Source of the DNA: Candidatus Competibacteraceae bacterium
Lineage (GTDB): Bacteria; Pseudomonadota; Gammaproteobacteria; Competibacterales; Competibacteraceae
Direction: 5' to 3'
DNA: 64,000 nt
Assembly (NCBI GenBank): GCA_003989085.1
Contig: RXIV01000008.1
Coordinates: 124,001 to 188,000 of the forward strand
Shown: positions 45,775 through 58,480 of the stretch, piece after piece
How positions within the stretch are numbered: position 1 is the first letter of the stretch
Layout of the letters: each line of letters opens with the position of its first letter
The notes under the pieces: model-generated
Database searches by the model: none
What the model was told of the DNA's origin: nothing
What the model saw: the letters and a program-made list of their open reading frames with translations, nothing else
Made by a program: the position numbers and the translations under genes

Positions 45775-45996
45775 GAATAACTCCCAATTGAGGTAGTGAG
45801 CAGTGGAAGGGATTGCGAGTGTAGCGCCAGAAAGGATCATCAAACAGGGGGTTTCCAATCGTACTGGTAGGCATTTAGCTGATCGATGACGCGCCGTGAC
45901 GTCTTGAAGGATGAGCGGCAGGGGTGAATCAAGGTGTTATTGCTAAGACGCGAGGGGGTGGTTGGGGTAGCCGCGCGGATAACCGATTTTTTGTAT

Positions 45997-46021
45997 AATA
46001 AGTTATATTAATTAATAAGTT
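45997..46021. promoter_or_regulatory. AT-rich direct repeat between the TlpA-like and NosL-like genes
   Basis: AATAAGTT occurs at 45997-46004 and 46014-46021, 17 bases apart, within an AT-rich island in an otherwise GC-rich gap (45775-46051). It could hold a promoter or two regulator sites. No gene was recognised in this gap. Confidence 0.3.
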
Positions 46022-46051
46022 AAAATGTTTTTTCTAATGGTAAGCAACCAA

Positions 46052-46546
46052 TCACAGTAGATTTTTAATCGCCGCCTCAAACACCTCCGGGGTTGATTCA
46101 CCGATGATCCGGCGGCGAATAACTCCCTGCCGATCAATCATGAAGGTCGCAGGCAGGGCCATCACGCCGTAGCGGCGCATCACTTCGCCTTCCGGGTCCA
46201 GCAGCACCTCGTAGGACAGCTTGAGTTTCTGCACGAAGGCTCGAACCGTATCCGGCTCTTCCATGACATTGATTGCGAGAAAAACTAAGCCCCGCTCGTG
46301 GTATTGGCGATAGATCGGTTCCAGCGCCTGCATTTCGCTCAGGCAATAGGGACACCATTCCGCCCAGAAATGGAGGGCGACTATCTGGCCCCGGTACTGG
46401 TCGGGAAAACGGACCGGGCCGCCGTCCAGTTGATTCAGGGTAAAGGCGGCGGCGGGCGCATTGGTTTGCGGGGCGGCGGATTGCGGCTCGCAACTGACCA
46501 GCAGAACCAGCAGCAGGCAAGCCGACAACCGTCGAAACAGGTTCAT
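46052..46546 (-). CDS. TlpA/ResA-like thioredoxin-fold lipoprotein
   Basis: This 164-residue protein has a lipobox ending at cysteine 19 (VLLVSC) and a thioredoxin-like domain with WCPYC at 64-68, HFWAEW before it and YGVMALPATFMIDRQGVI at the cis-proline loop. Such proteins keep periplasmic thiols reduced, for cytochrome c or copper-centre assembly. The next genes downstream are the two NosL-like copper proteins, so a role in copper-site maturation is plausible. It could also serve general thiol redox. Confidence 0.82.
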   Translation of the reverse strand: MNLFRRLSACLLLVLLVSCEPQSAAPQTNAPAAAFTLNQLDGGPVRFPDQYRGQIVALHFWAEWCPYCLSEMQALEPIYRQYHERGLVFLAINVMEEPDTVRAFVQKLKLSYEVLLDPEGEVMRRYGVMALPATFMIDRQGVIRRRIIGESTPEVFEAAIKNLL

Positions 46547-46567
46547 GATCTGCCAGTTCCAAATGAG

Positions 46568-47053
46568 CTAAATACCGGCGGCCAAGGGAGTCAGTAGCGC
46601 CACCGCATGAACGGCAATGCCCTCGCCGCGTCCGATGGCGCCTAGCCCTTCGGTCGTGGTGGCTTTGATGTTGACCTGCGCCGGGCTGACGTTCAAATCG
46701 GCAGCGATGATGTCCCGCATAGCCGGAATATGCGGGGCCATTTTCGGCGCTTGAGCAATGATCGTAACGTCGACATTGCCGACGGTCAGTTGCTGCGCTC
46801 CTAGCAGTCCGACCACTCGCCGCAGCAGAATCCGGCTGTCGATCCGGGCAAATTCGGCGCTGCTATCGGGAAAGTGCCGGCCAATATCGCCTTGTCCTGC
46901 CGCGCCGAGCAGGGCGTCGCACAGGGCGTGAAGCAACACATCACCATCGGAATGGGCGATCAATCCGTACTGATAGGGGATGCGAACGCCACCCAGGATA
47001 ATGAACTCGCCGGGGCCGAACGCATGAACGTCAAAACCATGACCAATCCGCAT
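46568..47053 (-). CDS. ispF: 2-C-methyl-D-erythritol 2,4-cyclodiphosphate synthase
   Basis: IspF closes the cyclodiphosphate ring in the MEP isoprenoid pathway. The 161-residue protein has [14 protein letters not shown] with the zinc ligands, [26 protein letters not shown]-type [13 protein letters not shown] and the end [20 protein letters not shown]. It follows ispD by 17 bases. Confidence 0.96.
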   Translation of the reverse strand: MRIGHGFDVHAFGPGEFIILGGVRIPYQYGLIAHSDGDVLLHALCDALLGAAGQGDIGRHFPDSSAEFARIDSRILLRRVVGLLGAQQLTVGNVDVTIIAQAPKMAPHIPAMRDIIAADLNVSPAQVNIKATTTEGLGAIGRGEGIAVHAVALLTPLAAGI

Positions 47054-47070
47054 CGTGTTGTTCCCAGGAT

Positions 47071-47784
47071 TCAGACAGCGCCGATCTGGCGCGTCAAATA
47101 GAATTCAGCCAGCGCCAGATCTTCCGGGTGAGTGATTTTCAGATTATCAGTCCGGCCTGCGATCAATCGGGGCGCAAATCCAGCCGCTTCCATTGCCGCT
47201 GCTTCATCCGTAATTGGCAGACCACGGGTCAGCGCCGCACTCAGGGCTGCATACAGCAAACCGAGCCGAAACATCTGTGGGGTCAGGGCGTGCCAGAGTA
47301 ACGAACGATCCACCGTCGCCGCCACCCGACCCACCGCATCGGCTTGTTTCAGAGTATCCCGCACCGGAATCGCCAGTAGTCCGCCGACTGGATCATCGGC
47401 CAGTTCGCTCAGCAGCCGATCTACGTCTTCTCGACGCAAACCAGGGCGGGCAGCATCGTGAACAAGCACCCAATCATCCGGTGCGGCCCATTCTTGCAGC
47501 GCCGTCAGCCCGTTCAACACCGAATAGCTACGTTCAGCGCCGCCGGCCACGATCCGTAACGGCTTGGTCAGGGCGAGCGTTGCGGCGATGTCCGGCCACC
47601 ATCCATCATCGGCGCTAATGGCAACAACGGCGCCAGCGATGCGTGGATGTTCCAGCAAGGCGGTCAGGGCATGAACGATGACCGGACGCCCGGCCAGCGG
47701 CAGATACTGTTTGGGAATGGTCGACGCCATACGCCGGCCAACGCCAGCGGCTGGAATCATGACCCAATGACGCGGGGTGATCAT
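47071..47784 (-). CDS. ispD: 2-C-methyl-D-erythritol 4-phosphate cytidylyltransferase
   Basis: IspD transfers CMP to MEP in the isoprenoid pathway. The 237-residue nucleotidyltransferase has [20 protein letters not shown] at the CTP loop, [16 protein letters not shown], and [12 protein letters not shown], as well as [15 protein letters not shown] near the end. It lies between ftsB and ispF as in E. coli. Confidence 0.96.
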   Translation of the reverse strand: MITPRHWVMIPAAGVGRRMASTIPKQYLPLAGRPVIVHALTALLEHPRIAGAVVAISADDGWWPDIAATLALTKPLRIVAGGAERSYSVLNGLTALQEWAAPDDWVLVHDAARPGLRREDVDRLLSELADDPVGGLLAIPVRDTLKQADAVGRVAATVDRSLLWHALTPQMFRLGLLYAALSAALTRGLPITDEAAAMEAAGFAPRLIAGRTDNLKITHPEDLALAEFYLTRQIGAV

Positions 47785-47787
47785 CGC

Positions 47788-48288
47788 TTAATCCGGGATG
47801 GCGTCATCCGCCGGTGGTTTGGCTGACGATGGCGCTGGTTTAGCGGCAGGTCGTTTGACGGGGTGCATAGGTCGTTTGGTCGGTTGCGCGAGCGGCTTTG
47901 TCGTTGCGGCTGGCCGTTTGGCGGTAGAGAGGCTGGGTTTGCTGGATTCCGCCGCTGGATTCGGTAGCGGCTGTTCAAGAATCCGGTAGAAGGTTTCATC
48001 GGGGCGGATCATGCCCATTTCAGTGCGGGCGCGTTCTTCAATCGCAGTCAGCCCATTTTTCAGATCCTTGATGTCTGCTTCCAGCGCCTGGTTGCGCTCG
48101 GTCAACTCCGCATTTTCTTCGGTTTGCGCTTGGATGGAAACCCGCAGGCTGTAAGTCTGTCGGACGCCGTCCCCGGCGATCCAGAGCAGATACTGCAAGA
48201 GCAGCACGATAGCAATCAGCACTGCTTCCAGAGCTTGCAGCTTCAATCCGGGTTGTTTTGATTCGTCTTGCTCAGTGAAATGGGCCAT
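47788..48288 (-). CDS. ftsB: Cell division protein FtsB with long C-terminal tail
   Basis: FtsB forms the FtsQ-FtsB-FtsL complex of the divisome. It is a bitopic protein with one membrane helix at about residues 20-37 (LEAVLIAIVLLLQYLLWI) and a periplasmic coiled coil (TEENAELTERNQALEADIKD, LKNGLTAIEERARTEMGMI). FYRIL stands at its end as usual. With 166 residues it is about 60 longer than E. coli FtsB (103). The additional tail is rich in proline, alanine and lysine (KRPAATTKPLAQPTKRPM and similar runs). It follows eno and precedes ispD, the standard order. Confidence 0.92.
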   Translation of the reverse strand: MAHFTEQDESKQPGLKLQALEAVLIAIVLLLQYLLWIAGDGVRQTYSLRVSIQAQTEENAELTERNQALEADIKDLKNGLTAIEERARTEMGMIRPDETFYRILEQPLPNPAAESSKPSLSTAKRPAATTKPLAQPTKRPMHPVKRPAAKPAPSSAKPPADDAIPD

Positions 48289-48305
48289 GATGATGCGCGA
48301 AGGCG

Positions 48306-48357
48306 GAAAAAATCAGCGCCTCCACGTTTCCCCGCAGGCGGGGAGACGGGAAGGCGC
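48306..48357 (-). terminator. Terminator between eno and ftsB
   Basis: On the minus strand GCGCCT and AGGCGC enclose a second stem (CCCCGC and GCGGGG), and a T-run of six follows at 48312-48307. A further imperfect hairpin lies at about 48381-48407. Both would reduce read-through from the highly expressed eno. Confidence 0.7.
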
Positions 48358-48420
48358 GATTGAAATGGATTCTCACCGCTGCCCCGCTCCCGGTGGGAGA
48401 GAGGCGGCGCAGACCGTGGT

Positions 48421-52582
<4,162 letters not shown>

Positions 52583-54241
52583 CTACCGTAATAACCGCCG
52601 CAGAATCTTGCCGACATTGCTCTTGGGCAGTTCGGTGCGGAACTCGACATGGCGTGGCAACTTGTAGCCGGTCAGTTCCCGACGGCAATGCTCCAGCAGC
52701 ATCTCGACCGTTAGCGCCTCATCCTTGCGGACGACAACGATCTTGACCGCCTCTCCGGACTTCTCGTCGGGAATTCCGACCGCCGCGACTTCCCGCACCA
52801 TCGGGTGATGCGCCACCACATCTTCGATTTCATTAGGGTAGACGTTGAAGCCGGATACCAGGATCATGTCCTTCTTGCGATCCACGATCCGCACATAGCC
52901 GCGTTGATTGACATAGCCCACATCGCCGGTGCGCAGGTAGCCGTCCTCGGTCATCACTTGAGCAGTCTCTTCGGGCCGATTCCAGTAACCGCGCATCACC
53001 TGTGGGCCACGGATGCAAATCTCACCGACCTGATCTTCGCCAAAGCCCAGTTCCCGGCCCTCATCGTCGCGGATCGACAGTTCGGTGGAAGAAATCGGCA
53101 GGCCAATGTTGCCGTTGTACTCAGTCAAAGTGAGTGGATTGATGCAGGCGGCTGGCGAGGTTTCGGTTAAGCCATAGGCTTCAATCAGTGGTACGCCGGT
53201 GACTTTCCGCCACTGTTCTGCAACGGCGCGTTGCACCGCCATGCCCCCGCCCAACGCGATCTTGAAGGTGCTGAAATCAAGCTTTTCAAAACCCGGTGTA
53301 TGCAGCAGGCCATTAAACAGGGTATTGACCCCGGTCATCACGGTGAACTTGACATTGCCTAGTTCCTTGACGAAGCCGGGCATATCGCGGGGATTGGTGA
53401 TCAGGATGTTGTGGCCGCCGACTTTCATAAAAGTCAGGCAATTAGCGGTCATCGAAAAGATGTGATACAGCGGCAGAGCGGTAATGATGGTTTCTTCCGC
53501 CGGTTTGGAGAATGGACTGAGCCAGGCCGAGGCTTGTTGCAGATTCGCCACCATATTGCCGTGGGTCAGCATTGCGCCCTTGGAGACGCCGGTGGTGCCG
53601 CCGGTGTATTGCAGAAAGGCGATGTCGTCATGATTCAACGGCACATCAGTCAGCGTTTGTCCGACGCCTTGACTCAGCGCCTGCCGAAATGGAACCGTGC
53701 CAGGCATTGTCCACGCCGGCACCATTTTCTTGACCCGCTTGACCACAAAGTTGACCAGCAGACGCTTGGGAAACGAGAACAGATCGCCCAGCTCGGTGGT
53801 GACCACAGTTTTAACCGGGGTCCGGGCCAACACTTCCTGTAAGGTGTGAGCAAAGTTCTCGATAATCACAATGACCGTCGAACCAGAGTCGTTTAACTGA
53901 TGTTCCAGTTCACGCGGCGTATAAAGCGGATTGACGTTGACCACGGTTAGCCCGGCCCGCAACGTTCCAAACAGCGCCACTGGATATTGCAGAACGTTGG
54001 GCATCATGATGGCGACCCGCTCGCCCTTGCCGAGACCGAGTCCTTGCAGATACGCGCCGAAATCGCGGCTAAGCCGGTCAATATCCCGGTAGCGCAAGGT
54101 CACGCCCATATTGGAATAAGCGGGTAGATCAGCGAAACGCCGGCAGCTCTTTTCCAGGATATCCTTGATCGAGCTAAATTCGTTCAAGTCCACTTCTGCC
54201 GGCACACCCGCCGGATATTCGTTCAGCCAGATTTTTTCCAC
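52583..54241 (-). CDS. fadD: Long-chain-fatty-acid-CoA ligase
   Basis: FadD activates fatty acids to acyl-CoA at the inner membrane. The 552-residue protein has the AMP-binding motif YTGGTTGVSKGAMLTHGN, the second motif YGLTETSPAACIN, and the FadD-type fatty-acid signature YLRTGDVGYVNQRGYVRIVD, then VSGFNVYPNEIEDVVAHHP. The C-terminal catalytic lysine lies in LPKSNVGKILRR. It is divergent from a TetR regulator with a palindromic candidate operator between, and it heads a neutral-lipid neighbourhood. Confidence 0.95.
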   Translation of the reverse strand: MEKIWLNEYPAGVPAEVDLNEFSSIKDILEKSCRRFADLPAYSNMGVTLRYRDIDRLSRDFGAYLQGLGLGKGERVAIMMPNVLQYPVALFGTLRAGLTVVNVNPLYTPRELEHQLNDSGSTVIVIIENFAHTLQEVLARTPVKTVVTTELGDLFSFPKRLLVNFVVKRVKKMVPAWTMPGTVPFRQALSQGVGQTLTDVPLNHDDIAFLQYTGGTTGVSKGAMLTHGNMVANLQQASAWLSPFSKPAEETIITALPLYHIFSMTANCLTFMKVGGHNILITNPRDMPGFVKELGNVKFTVMTGVNTLFNGLLHTPGFEKLDFSTFKIALGGGMAVQRAVAEQWRKVTGVPLIEAYGLTETSPAACINPLTLTEYNGNIGLPISSTELSIRDDEGRELGFGEDQVGEICIRGPQVMRGYWNRPEETAQVMTEDGYLRTGDVGYVNQRGYVRIVDRKKDMILVSGFNVYPNEIEDVVAHHPMVREVAAVGIPDEKSGEAVKIVVVRKDEALTVEMLLEHCRRELTGYKLPRHVEFRTELPKSNVGKILRRLLR

Positions 54242-54305
54242 AGTGCTCTCCTCCTGAATTTATTATTTCCGGGCGGGGCAGTGGAAAACCGCCCGGCCTG
54301 ACCCA

Positions 54306-54325
54306 CAATCAACAATAGATGATTG
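54306..54325. promoter_or_regulatory. Candidate operator between fadD and tetR
   Basis: CAATCA (54306-54311) and TGATTG (54320-54325) form an inverted repeat with an eight-base centre, the size of a TetR-family site. It lies in the 129-base divergent gap. A second GC-rich inverted repeat (CCGGGCGG and CCGCCCGG, 54269-54296) lies closer to fadD. Confidence 0.5.
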
Positions 54326-54370
54326 ATTAAGGCACAAACCCTCACCTGTTGCGAATCCCACCAGCCGCCC

Positions 54371-55024
54371 ATGTCCCCGCCAGACACGTCCCGTCCATTG
54401 AAAACCCGCGACCGTATTGTGCAGACCAGTCTGCAACTCTTTAACGAATACGGCGAACCACGCATTACCACTAACCATATTGCCGACGAACTGGATATCA
54501 GTCCCGGCAACCTCTACTACCACTTTCGCAACAAGGACGACATCATCTGGCTGTTGTTCGAGCAATTCGAGCGGCGGATGGATACGACACTGCGAGCACC
54601 CAAACGGCGGGTTCCGGACATGGAAGACATGTGGCTCTATCTGCATCTGGTTTTCGAGAATATCTGGGAATACCGGTTTCTCTACCGAGATTTGGACAAT
54701 ATCCTCAGTCGTAACAAGAAGCTGCGCACGCACTTTCGCCGCATTGTCGAACGTAAGGTCAGCACCGCCGCTGCGATTTGCAAGGGGCTGGTAGGCGCAG
54801 GGGTGATGACCGCGACTACCGAAGACATCGCCGCTTTGAGCCGAAACATTGCGGTGGTGGCGACCTACTGGCTGAATTTCCAGCGCATCCGCGCCACGGC
54901 TTGCGGCAATGACAGCAACGATCTAGGATTAGGGGTTTATCAAGTGCTGTCGCTGGTTGCGCCATTTTTGAACGGCGATGCCCGGCAACTGCTCCAGCAG
55001 CTCAGCCGGGAATACCTGAGCTGA
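54371..55024 (+). CDS. TetR/AcrR-family regulator
   Basis: This 217-residue one-component regulator has the N-terminal helix-turn-helix of the family: TRDRIVQTSLQLFNEYGEPR, then ITTNHIADELDISPGNLYYH and FRNKDDIIW. The ligand domain resembles regulators of fatty-acid genes with WLYLHLVFENIWEYRFLYRD. ATG 54371 places the HTH about 20 residues in; an earlier in-frame start at 54323 gives an unlikely extension. It is divergent from fadD, so control of fadD by an acyl-CoA or fatty acid is a fair guess. Confidence 0.85.
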   Translation: MSPPDTSRPLKTRDRIVQTSLQLFNEYGEPRITTNHIADELDISPGNLYYHFRNKDDIIWLLFEQFERRMDTTLRAPKRRVPDMEDMWLYLHLVFENIWEYRFLYRDLDNILSRNKKLRTHFRRIVERKVSTAAAICKGLVGAGVMTATTEDIAALSRNIAVVATYWLNFQRIRATACGNDSNDLGLGVYQVLSLVAPFLNGDARQLLQQLSREYLS

Positions 55025-55060
55025 TTCCTGTCCACGGTAGGCGCGGCAGAAGACAGGGTT

Positions 55061-56545
55061 TCAGCCTTCCGGCCCGGCCAGCGCCTTGAGCGAGCGCTCG
55101 ATCTGTTGGGCATCGAGTTTCTCTTCCCAGGGACTCATCAGAGTGATGAGCAGCAGCTTTTCAAATTCGCCGGCGAAGCGTCCAATGATCGCTTCCGGAT
55201 CGGCCACCCGTTTTTGATCAGTCACCAGTCCAAAATGCACCCGATTGTTGTAGCTGAGAATGCTGACACCCATCCCAATCTGACCGGATTGCGGCACCCA
55301 GAACATCATTTCAGCCAGTCGTGCCCCGCCCAGATAAATCGGTTCACAGGGGCCAGGTACATTGGTCATCACCGCTGAGGCTTTCTTGCTCAATATCTCC
55401 AATAGCGATTGCTGCACCTGGTTTGGCCCCATCCCGGCGGCTCCGAGCAGACCCAGCGCCAGAATCGGCTGGAATGATTCCTTCAACTTGTTCATCCGCC
55501 GCCGTATTTCGTAGACCCGCTCCAGCGGGTTGGCAATGCCGACTGGCAGGGCCAGAAATACCAGCCCGAAGAAATTGCCAAGATGGGCGGCTTTCTCCCG
55601 TGAGCGCAGATTGACCGGAATCACCGCTCGCACCTGCAACTCGGCCGGCACCGGATCGCCTTGCTCGACTAGATAATTGCGTAGCGCCCCCGCCACCGCC
55701 GCCAGCAACACATCGTTGACCGATCCGCCCAGCGCTTTGCCGATGGTTTTGACCTCGTGCAGGGGCAACGGATCCGCCCAGGCGACACGCTTGGATACGC
55801 CCAGATCGCCCTTGAAGCGGGTGCTGGAGTCGTTGCTCATCAGGGCGAGACGGGCAATTTCAGCCGTCAGTCGAACTCCACTGCGGGCATAATCCAGCGC
55901 ATGAACGGGGTGCTTGATCAGGTCCACTCCTTCCCCGATCAGCCCTCGGCCCAGCTTGAGAGTGGTATGCACCGCCTTGTCCACCGGGTCGAAAAATCGC
56001 CGGAAAATACCGGCCTCTTCACTGTGTTCTGCTTCGGATTCCGGGGTTGGCTCGGCGTCAGGCGCGGGATCGGTCAGCGCCAGCAGAACGTGAATCAGGG
56101 CGATGCCGTCGGCGTAGCTGTGGTGAATTCGCAGAATCACGGCGCTGCCATCTTGATAGTCCTCGACCAAGTGGAACTGCCACATTGGTTTGGAGAAATC
56201 CAGCGGGGTACTCATCAGATTGCTGGCCAGATGCTGCAATTCGGCTTTATCGGCTCGACCGGGTAGCGCGGTGCGCAGCACATGGCGGTTGATGTCGAAA
56301 TACGGATCGGTTTCCCAGAATGCGCTGGCGGTTTTCTGCACTGCCCGTTGGGCGAAGCGCCGGTATTTCAGAAAGCGGTTCTCGATGACTTCACGCAACC
56401 GCTCATACTCTAGCCGTTCGGCGAAAATCATGACCCCGGTGATCATCATCAGATTGGTTGGGCGCTCCATCCGCAACCAGGCAGTATCAATCCCGGAGAT
56501 GCGCTCGCTGTCTTTGTTTTTTGGCATGAGGAAATCCAGAATCAT
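55061..56545 (-). CDS. Wax ester synthase/diacylglycerol acyltransferase (WS/DGAT)
   Basis: WS/DGAT enzymes esterify acyl-CoA to fatty alcohols or diacylglycerol and make storage lipids. The 494-residue protein has the catalytic HHSYADG at 141-147, fully matching HHxxxDG. It begins with SGIDTAWLRMERPTNLMMIT, carries SVNDVLLAAVAGALRNYL in the second half and ends with MTNVPGPCEPIYLGGARLAE, all family marks. The ATG at 56527 is an alternative start that removes six residues. It converges on the TetR gene and is divergent from the acyl-CoA-binding protein gene. Relatives with weak activity exist, so activity cannot be assumed. Confidence 0.92.
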   Translation of the reverse strand: MILDFLMPKNKDSERISGIDTAWLRMERPTNLMMITGVMIFAERLEYERLREVIENRFLKYRRFAQRAVQKTASAFWETDPYFDINRHVLRTALPGRADKAELQHLASNLMSTPLDFSKPMWQFHLVEDYQDGSAVILRIHHSYADGIALIHVLLALTDPAPDAEPTPESEAEHSEEAGIFRRFFDPVDKAVHTTLKLGRGLIGEGVDLIKHPVHALDYARSGVRLTAEIARLALMSNDSSTRFKGDLGVSKRVAWADPLPLHEVKTIGKALGGSVNDVLLAAVAGALRNYLVEQGDPVPAELQVRAVIPVNLRSREKAAHLGNFFGLVFLALPVGIANPLERVYEIRRRMNKLKESFQPILALGLLGAAGMGPNQVQQSLLEILSKKASAVMTNVPGPCEPIYLGGARLAEMMFWVPQSGQIGMGVSILSYNNRVHFGLVTDQKRVADPEAIIGRFAGEFEKLLLITLMSPWEEKLDAQQIERSLKALAGPEG

Positions 56546-56679
56546 CAGCTTCGGCAGATTCTAACTAGATGGATTAAAAGGAGCTTTATTGAATTGGCCG
56601 CTCCCTGGGCAGGGGATGATCCGGCATCGTTGATCCGGCGGCATGGTAAACGCTCTGCCCAATGCAACCGGCGACTGAC

Positions 56680-56708
56680 TTGGTTATAGTTGCAGCAACC
56701 TGTAAATT
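56680..56708 (+). promoter_or_regulatory. Candidate promoter of the acyl-CoA-binding protein gene
   Basis: TTGGTT (56680-56685) and TAAATT (56703-56708) are 17 bases apart. The spacer contains the palindrome GTTGCAGCAAC (56689-56699), which may be an operator. The start codon lies 44 bases after the -10 box. Confidence 0.5.
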
Positions 56709-56751
56709 TTTGTGTGAAGCAACCCTATCATCGCTACCGAGAGAGTCCGCC

Positions 56752-57012
56752 ATGTCCGATTTAGCCACCCGTTTCCAAGCCGCCGCCGATGACAGCAAGA
56801 AGCTCAGCAAGCGCCCCGACAATGACACGTTGCTAAAGCTGTACGCCACATTCAAGCAGGGATCGGGCGGTGATGTTGAAGGCAAGCGCCCCGGTTTTAC
56901 CGATTTAGTCGGTCGCGCCAAGTACGACGCCTGGGTCAAGCTGAAAGGCACGTCTAAGGAAGACGCCATGCAGCAGTACATCGATCTGGTCGAGTCGCTC
57001 AAGGACGCTTAG
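56752..57012 (+). CDS. Acyl-CoA-binding protein
   Basis: This 86-residue four-helix protein matches the ACBP family, which binds long-chain acyl-CoA and shuttles it between enzymes. DLATRFQAAADDSKKLSKRP, DNDTLLKLYATFKQGSGGDV and RPGFTDLVGRAKYDAWVKLK carry the conserved KxYxxxKQ-type and KWDAW-type positions. ACBP is near universal in eukaryotes but patchy in bacteria. ATG 56752 gives the standard length; the open frame before it is not similar. It is divergent from the WS/DGAT gene, with 206 bases between. Confidence 0.93.
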   Translation: MSDLATRFQAAADDSKKLSKRPDNDTLLKLYATFKQGSGGDVEGKRPGFTDLVGRAKYDAWVKLKGTSKEDAMQQYIDLVESLKDA

Positions 57013-57130
57013 AACAGCATAGTTCAGTTTGGCAACGACGATCCGAGGCCCGTCGCCGCTTCAGGGAGTCAAGCGCCGCCAGCACGCTGGGCTGAAGCGG
57101 ACTGGGCCGAAATCCGCTGTGCCCGCTGTA

Positions 57131-57952
57131 TTAGGCGGCCTTGTCCACCGGTTGAGCGCCCATCGTGCGCTCTACCCAGTCCAGCAGCCAATCTGCCGCT
57201 TCGTGCCAGTTCATCTCCAGCATCATGGCATGGGCCATGTTGGGGATAATGTGGGCTTCGGTGCGGTAGAAGCGGGCGGTTTCCCGCACCATCGCCGGCG
57301 AAACAAACACGTCGTGTTGCGCCCCCATAACCAGTGTTGGCAACCACATCTGCCCCGGTTTTAGCCGCAGCGGGTTGAACCACATCATGTCCATCGCCAC
57401 TCGCTGTGATTCTGCTTGCACCAGATCGAAGTAATCCTGCAACTTAGTCAATGGCATATCCTTGGAAAATAGTAGCCCACGCATCATTTCGAGGGTGCCG
57501 TAACGGGGTCCCAGCATGGAGAACATAACCATCTGCTGGAACAGGATCGGGTGGCGCATCGCCATGTGTAAATTAGTGGGTAACAGGCCTTGCGGCGGCA
57601 CCGAAGCCAGCAGCGCCATTCCGGCAATTCCGGTATGGTTCTCCAGATACTTCTGGACCACCATCCCACCCATTGAATGCCCGATCAGCAATGGCGACCC
57701 CGGCATGGTCTGCACCGTCTTTTCCAGGTCGGCGACATAATCTGCCAGCCGCCAGTTATGCAAATGCGAATGGCCCTCGCTCAGTCCGTGGCCGCGTAAA
57801 CTGACGGCGTGAGCTTCGTAGCCGTGGTGGGCGAACCAGGGCAGAAAGTTTTCATCCCAGACCCGGGCATCCGAGAATGAGCCATGCACAAACAACAGTG
57901 GCGTTGGTTTGGGGGTAGTGGTTGGGTAGCGGCTAATTAAGTCCAGTTTCAT
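57131..57952 (-). CDS. Alpha/beta hydrolase
   Basis: This 273-residue alpha/beta-fold hydrolase has the nucleophile serine 93 in GHSMGG, the oxyanion region LFVHGSFSDARVW and SLRGHGLSEGHSH. A likely catalytic aspartate stands in QHDVFVSP and the histidine in PNMAHAMMLE. It resembles lysophospholipase or monoacylglycerol-lipase-like enzymes, but the substrate is not known. It starts 28 bases after the thioesterase gene stop, so the two are probably co-transcribed. Its place next to WS/DGAT and ACBP suggests a lipid ester. Confidence 0.82.
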   Translation of the reverse strand: MKLDLISRYPTTTPKPTPLLFVHGSFSDARVWDENFLPWFAHHGYEAHAVSLRGHGLSEGHSHLHNWRLADYVADLEKTVQTMPGSPLLIGHSMGGMVVQKYLENHTGIAGMALLASVPPQGLLPTNLHMAMRHPILFQQMVMFSMLGPRYGTLEMMRGLLFSKDMPLTKLQDYFDLVQAESQRVAMDMMWFNPLRLKPGQMWLPTLVMGAQHDVFVSPAMVRETARFYRTEAHIIPNMAHAMMLEMNWHEAADWLLDWVERTMGAQPVDKAA

Positions 57953-57980
57953 TAGATATCTCCGTACGAGAGTTCAGGGT

Positions 57981-58394
57981 TTATTCCGGGGAGGGCGCCA
58001 GTCGTTCCATCACCGTCCGCAGCTCGCCTTCCAGCACCGCCGCCTTTTCGGTTCGGGTATCGACGATGACGAAAGCTACATCAGCATCGGCGACTATAGT
58101 TTCTGTGCCCTTGAGGGTGACCAGTTGGCGCATGATGCAACTGCGATTGCCGATAGTTTTCATCGAAGTGGCGATGGATAACACTTCACCCATATAAGCC
58201 GCGCGGCGATAGTCGATGTTAATGTTGACCACGGCCAGGGTGTAGTGGCTGTTCTCGAAGAATGCCAGGCTGCCCCGGCTTTCCAGCATGCTCCAGCGGG
58301 CTTCCTCCAGAAATTCCAGATAGCGGGCGTTGTTGACATGGCGGAACAAATCCAGATGGTAGCCCCGGACCTTGATCTCAATGACATGGCTCAT
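57981..58394 (-). CDS. Hot-dog acyl-CoA thioesterase (YbgC-like)
   Basis: This 137-residue protein has the 4-hydroxybenzoyl-CoA-thioesterase pattern VRGYHLDLFRHVNNARYLEF with the likely catalytic aspartate 15, then LEEARWSML and FENSHYTLAVVNINIDYRRA. It probably splits acyl-CoA to free acid and CoA. ATG 58394 is chosen because the conserved start begins there; the frame runs much longer upstream, over the start of the divergent PPTase gene. It appears to be in one unit with the hydrolase gene. Confidence 0.85.
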   Translation of the reverse strand: MSHVIEIKVRGYHLDLFRHVNNARYLEFLEEARWSMLESRGSLAFFENSHYTLAVVNINIDYRRAAYMGEVLSIATSMKTIGNRSCIMRQLVTLKGTETIVADADVAFVIVDTRTEKAAVLEGELRTVMERLAPSPE

Positions 58395-58480
58395 GCAGAC
58401 ATTCTCATGGTGGTGAAAATCGCCAGTGTAGGGAAGCGCAGGGCAAAGCGCATGGCTATTCCGGTTACGGGGGTGAAACG

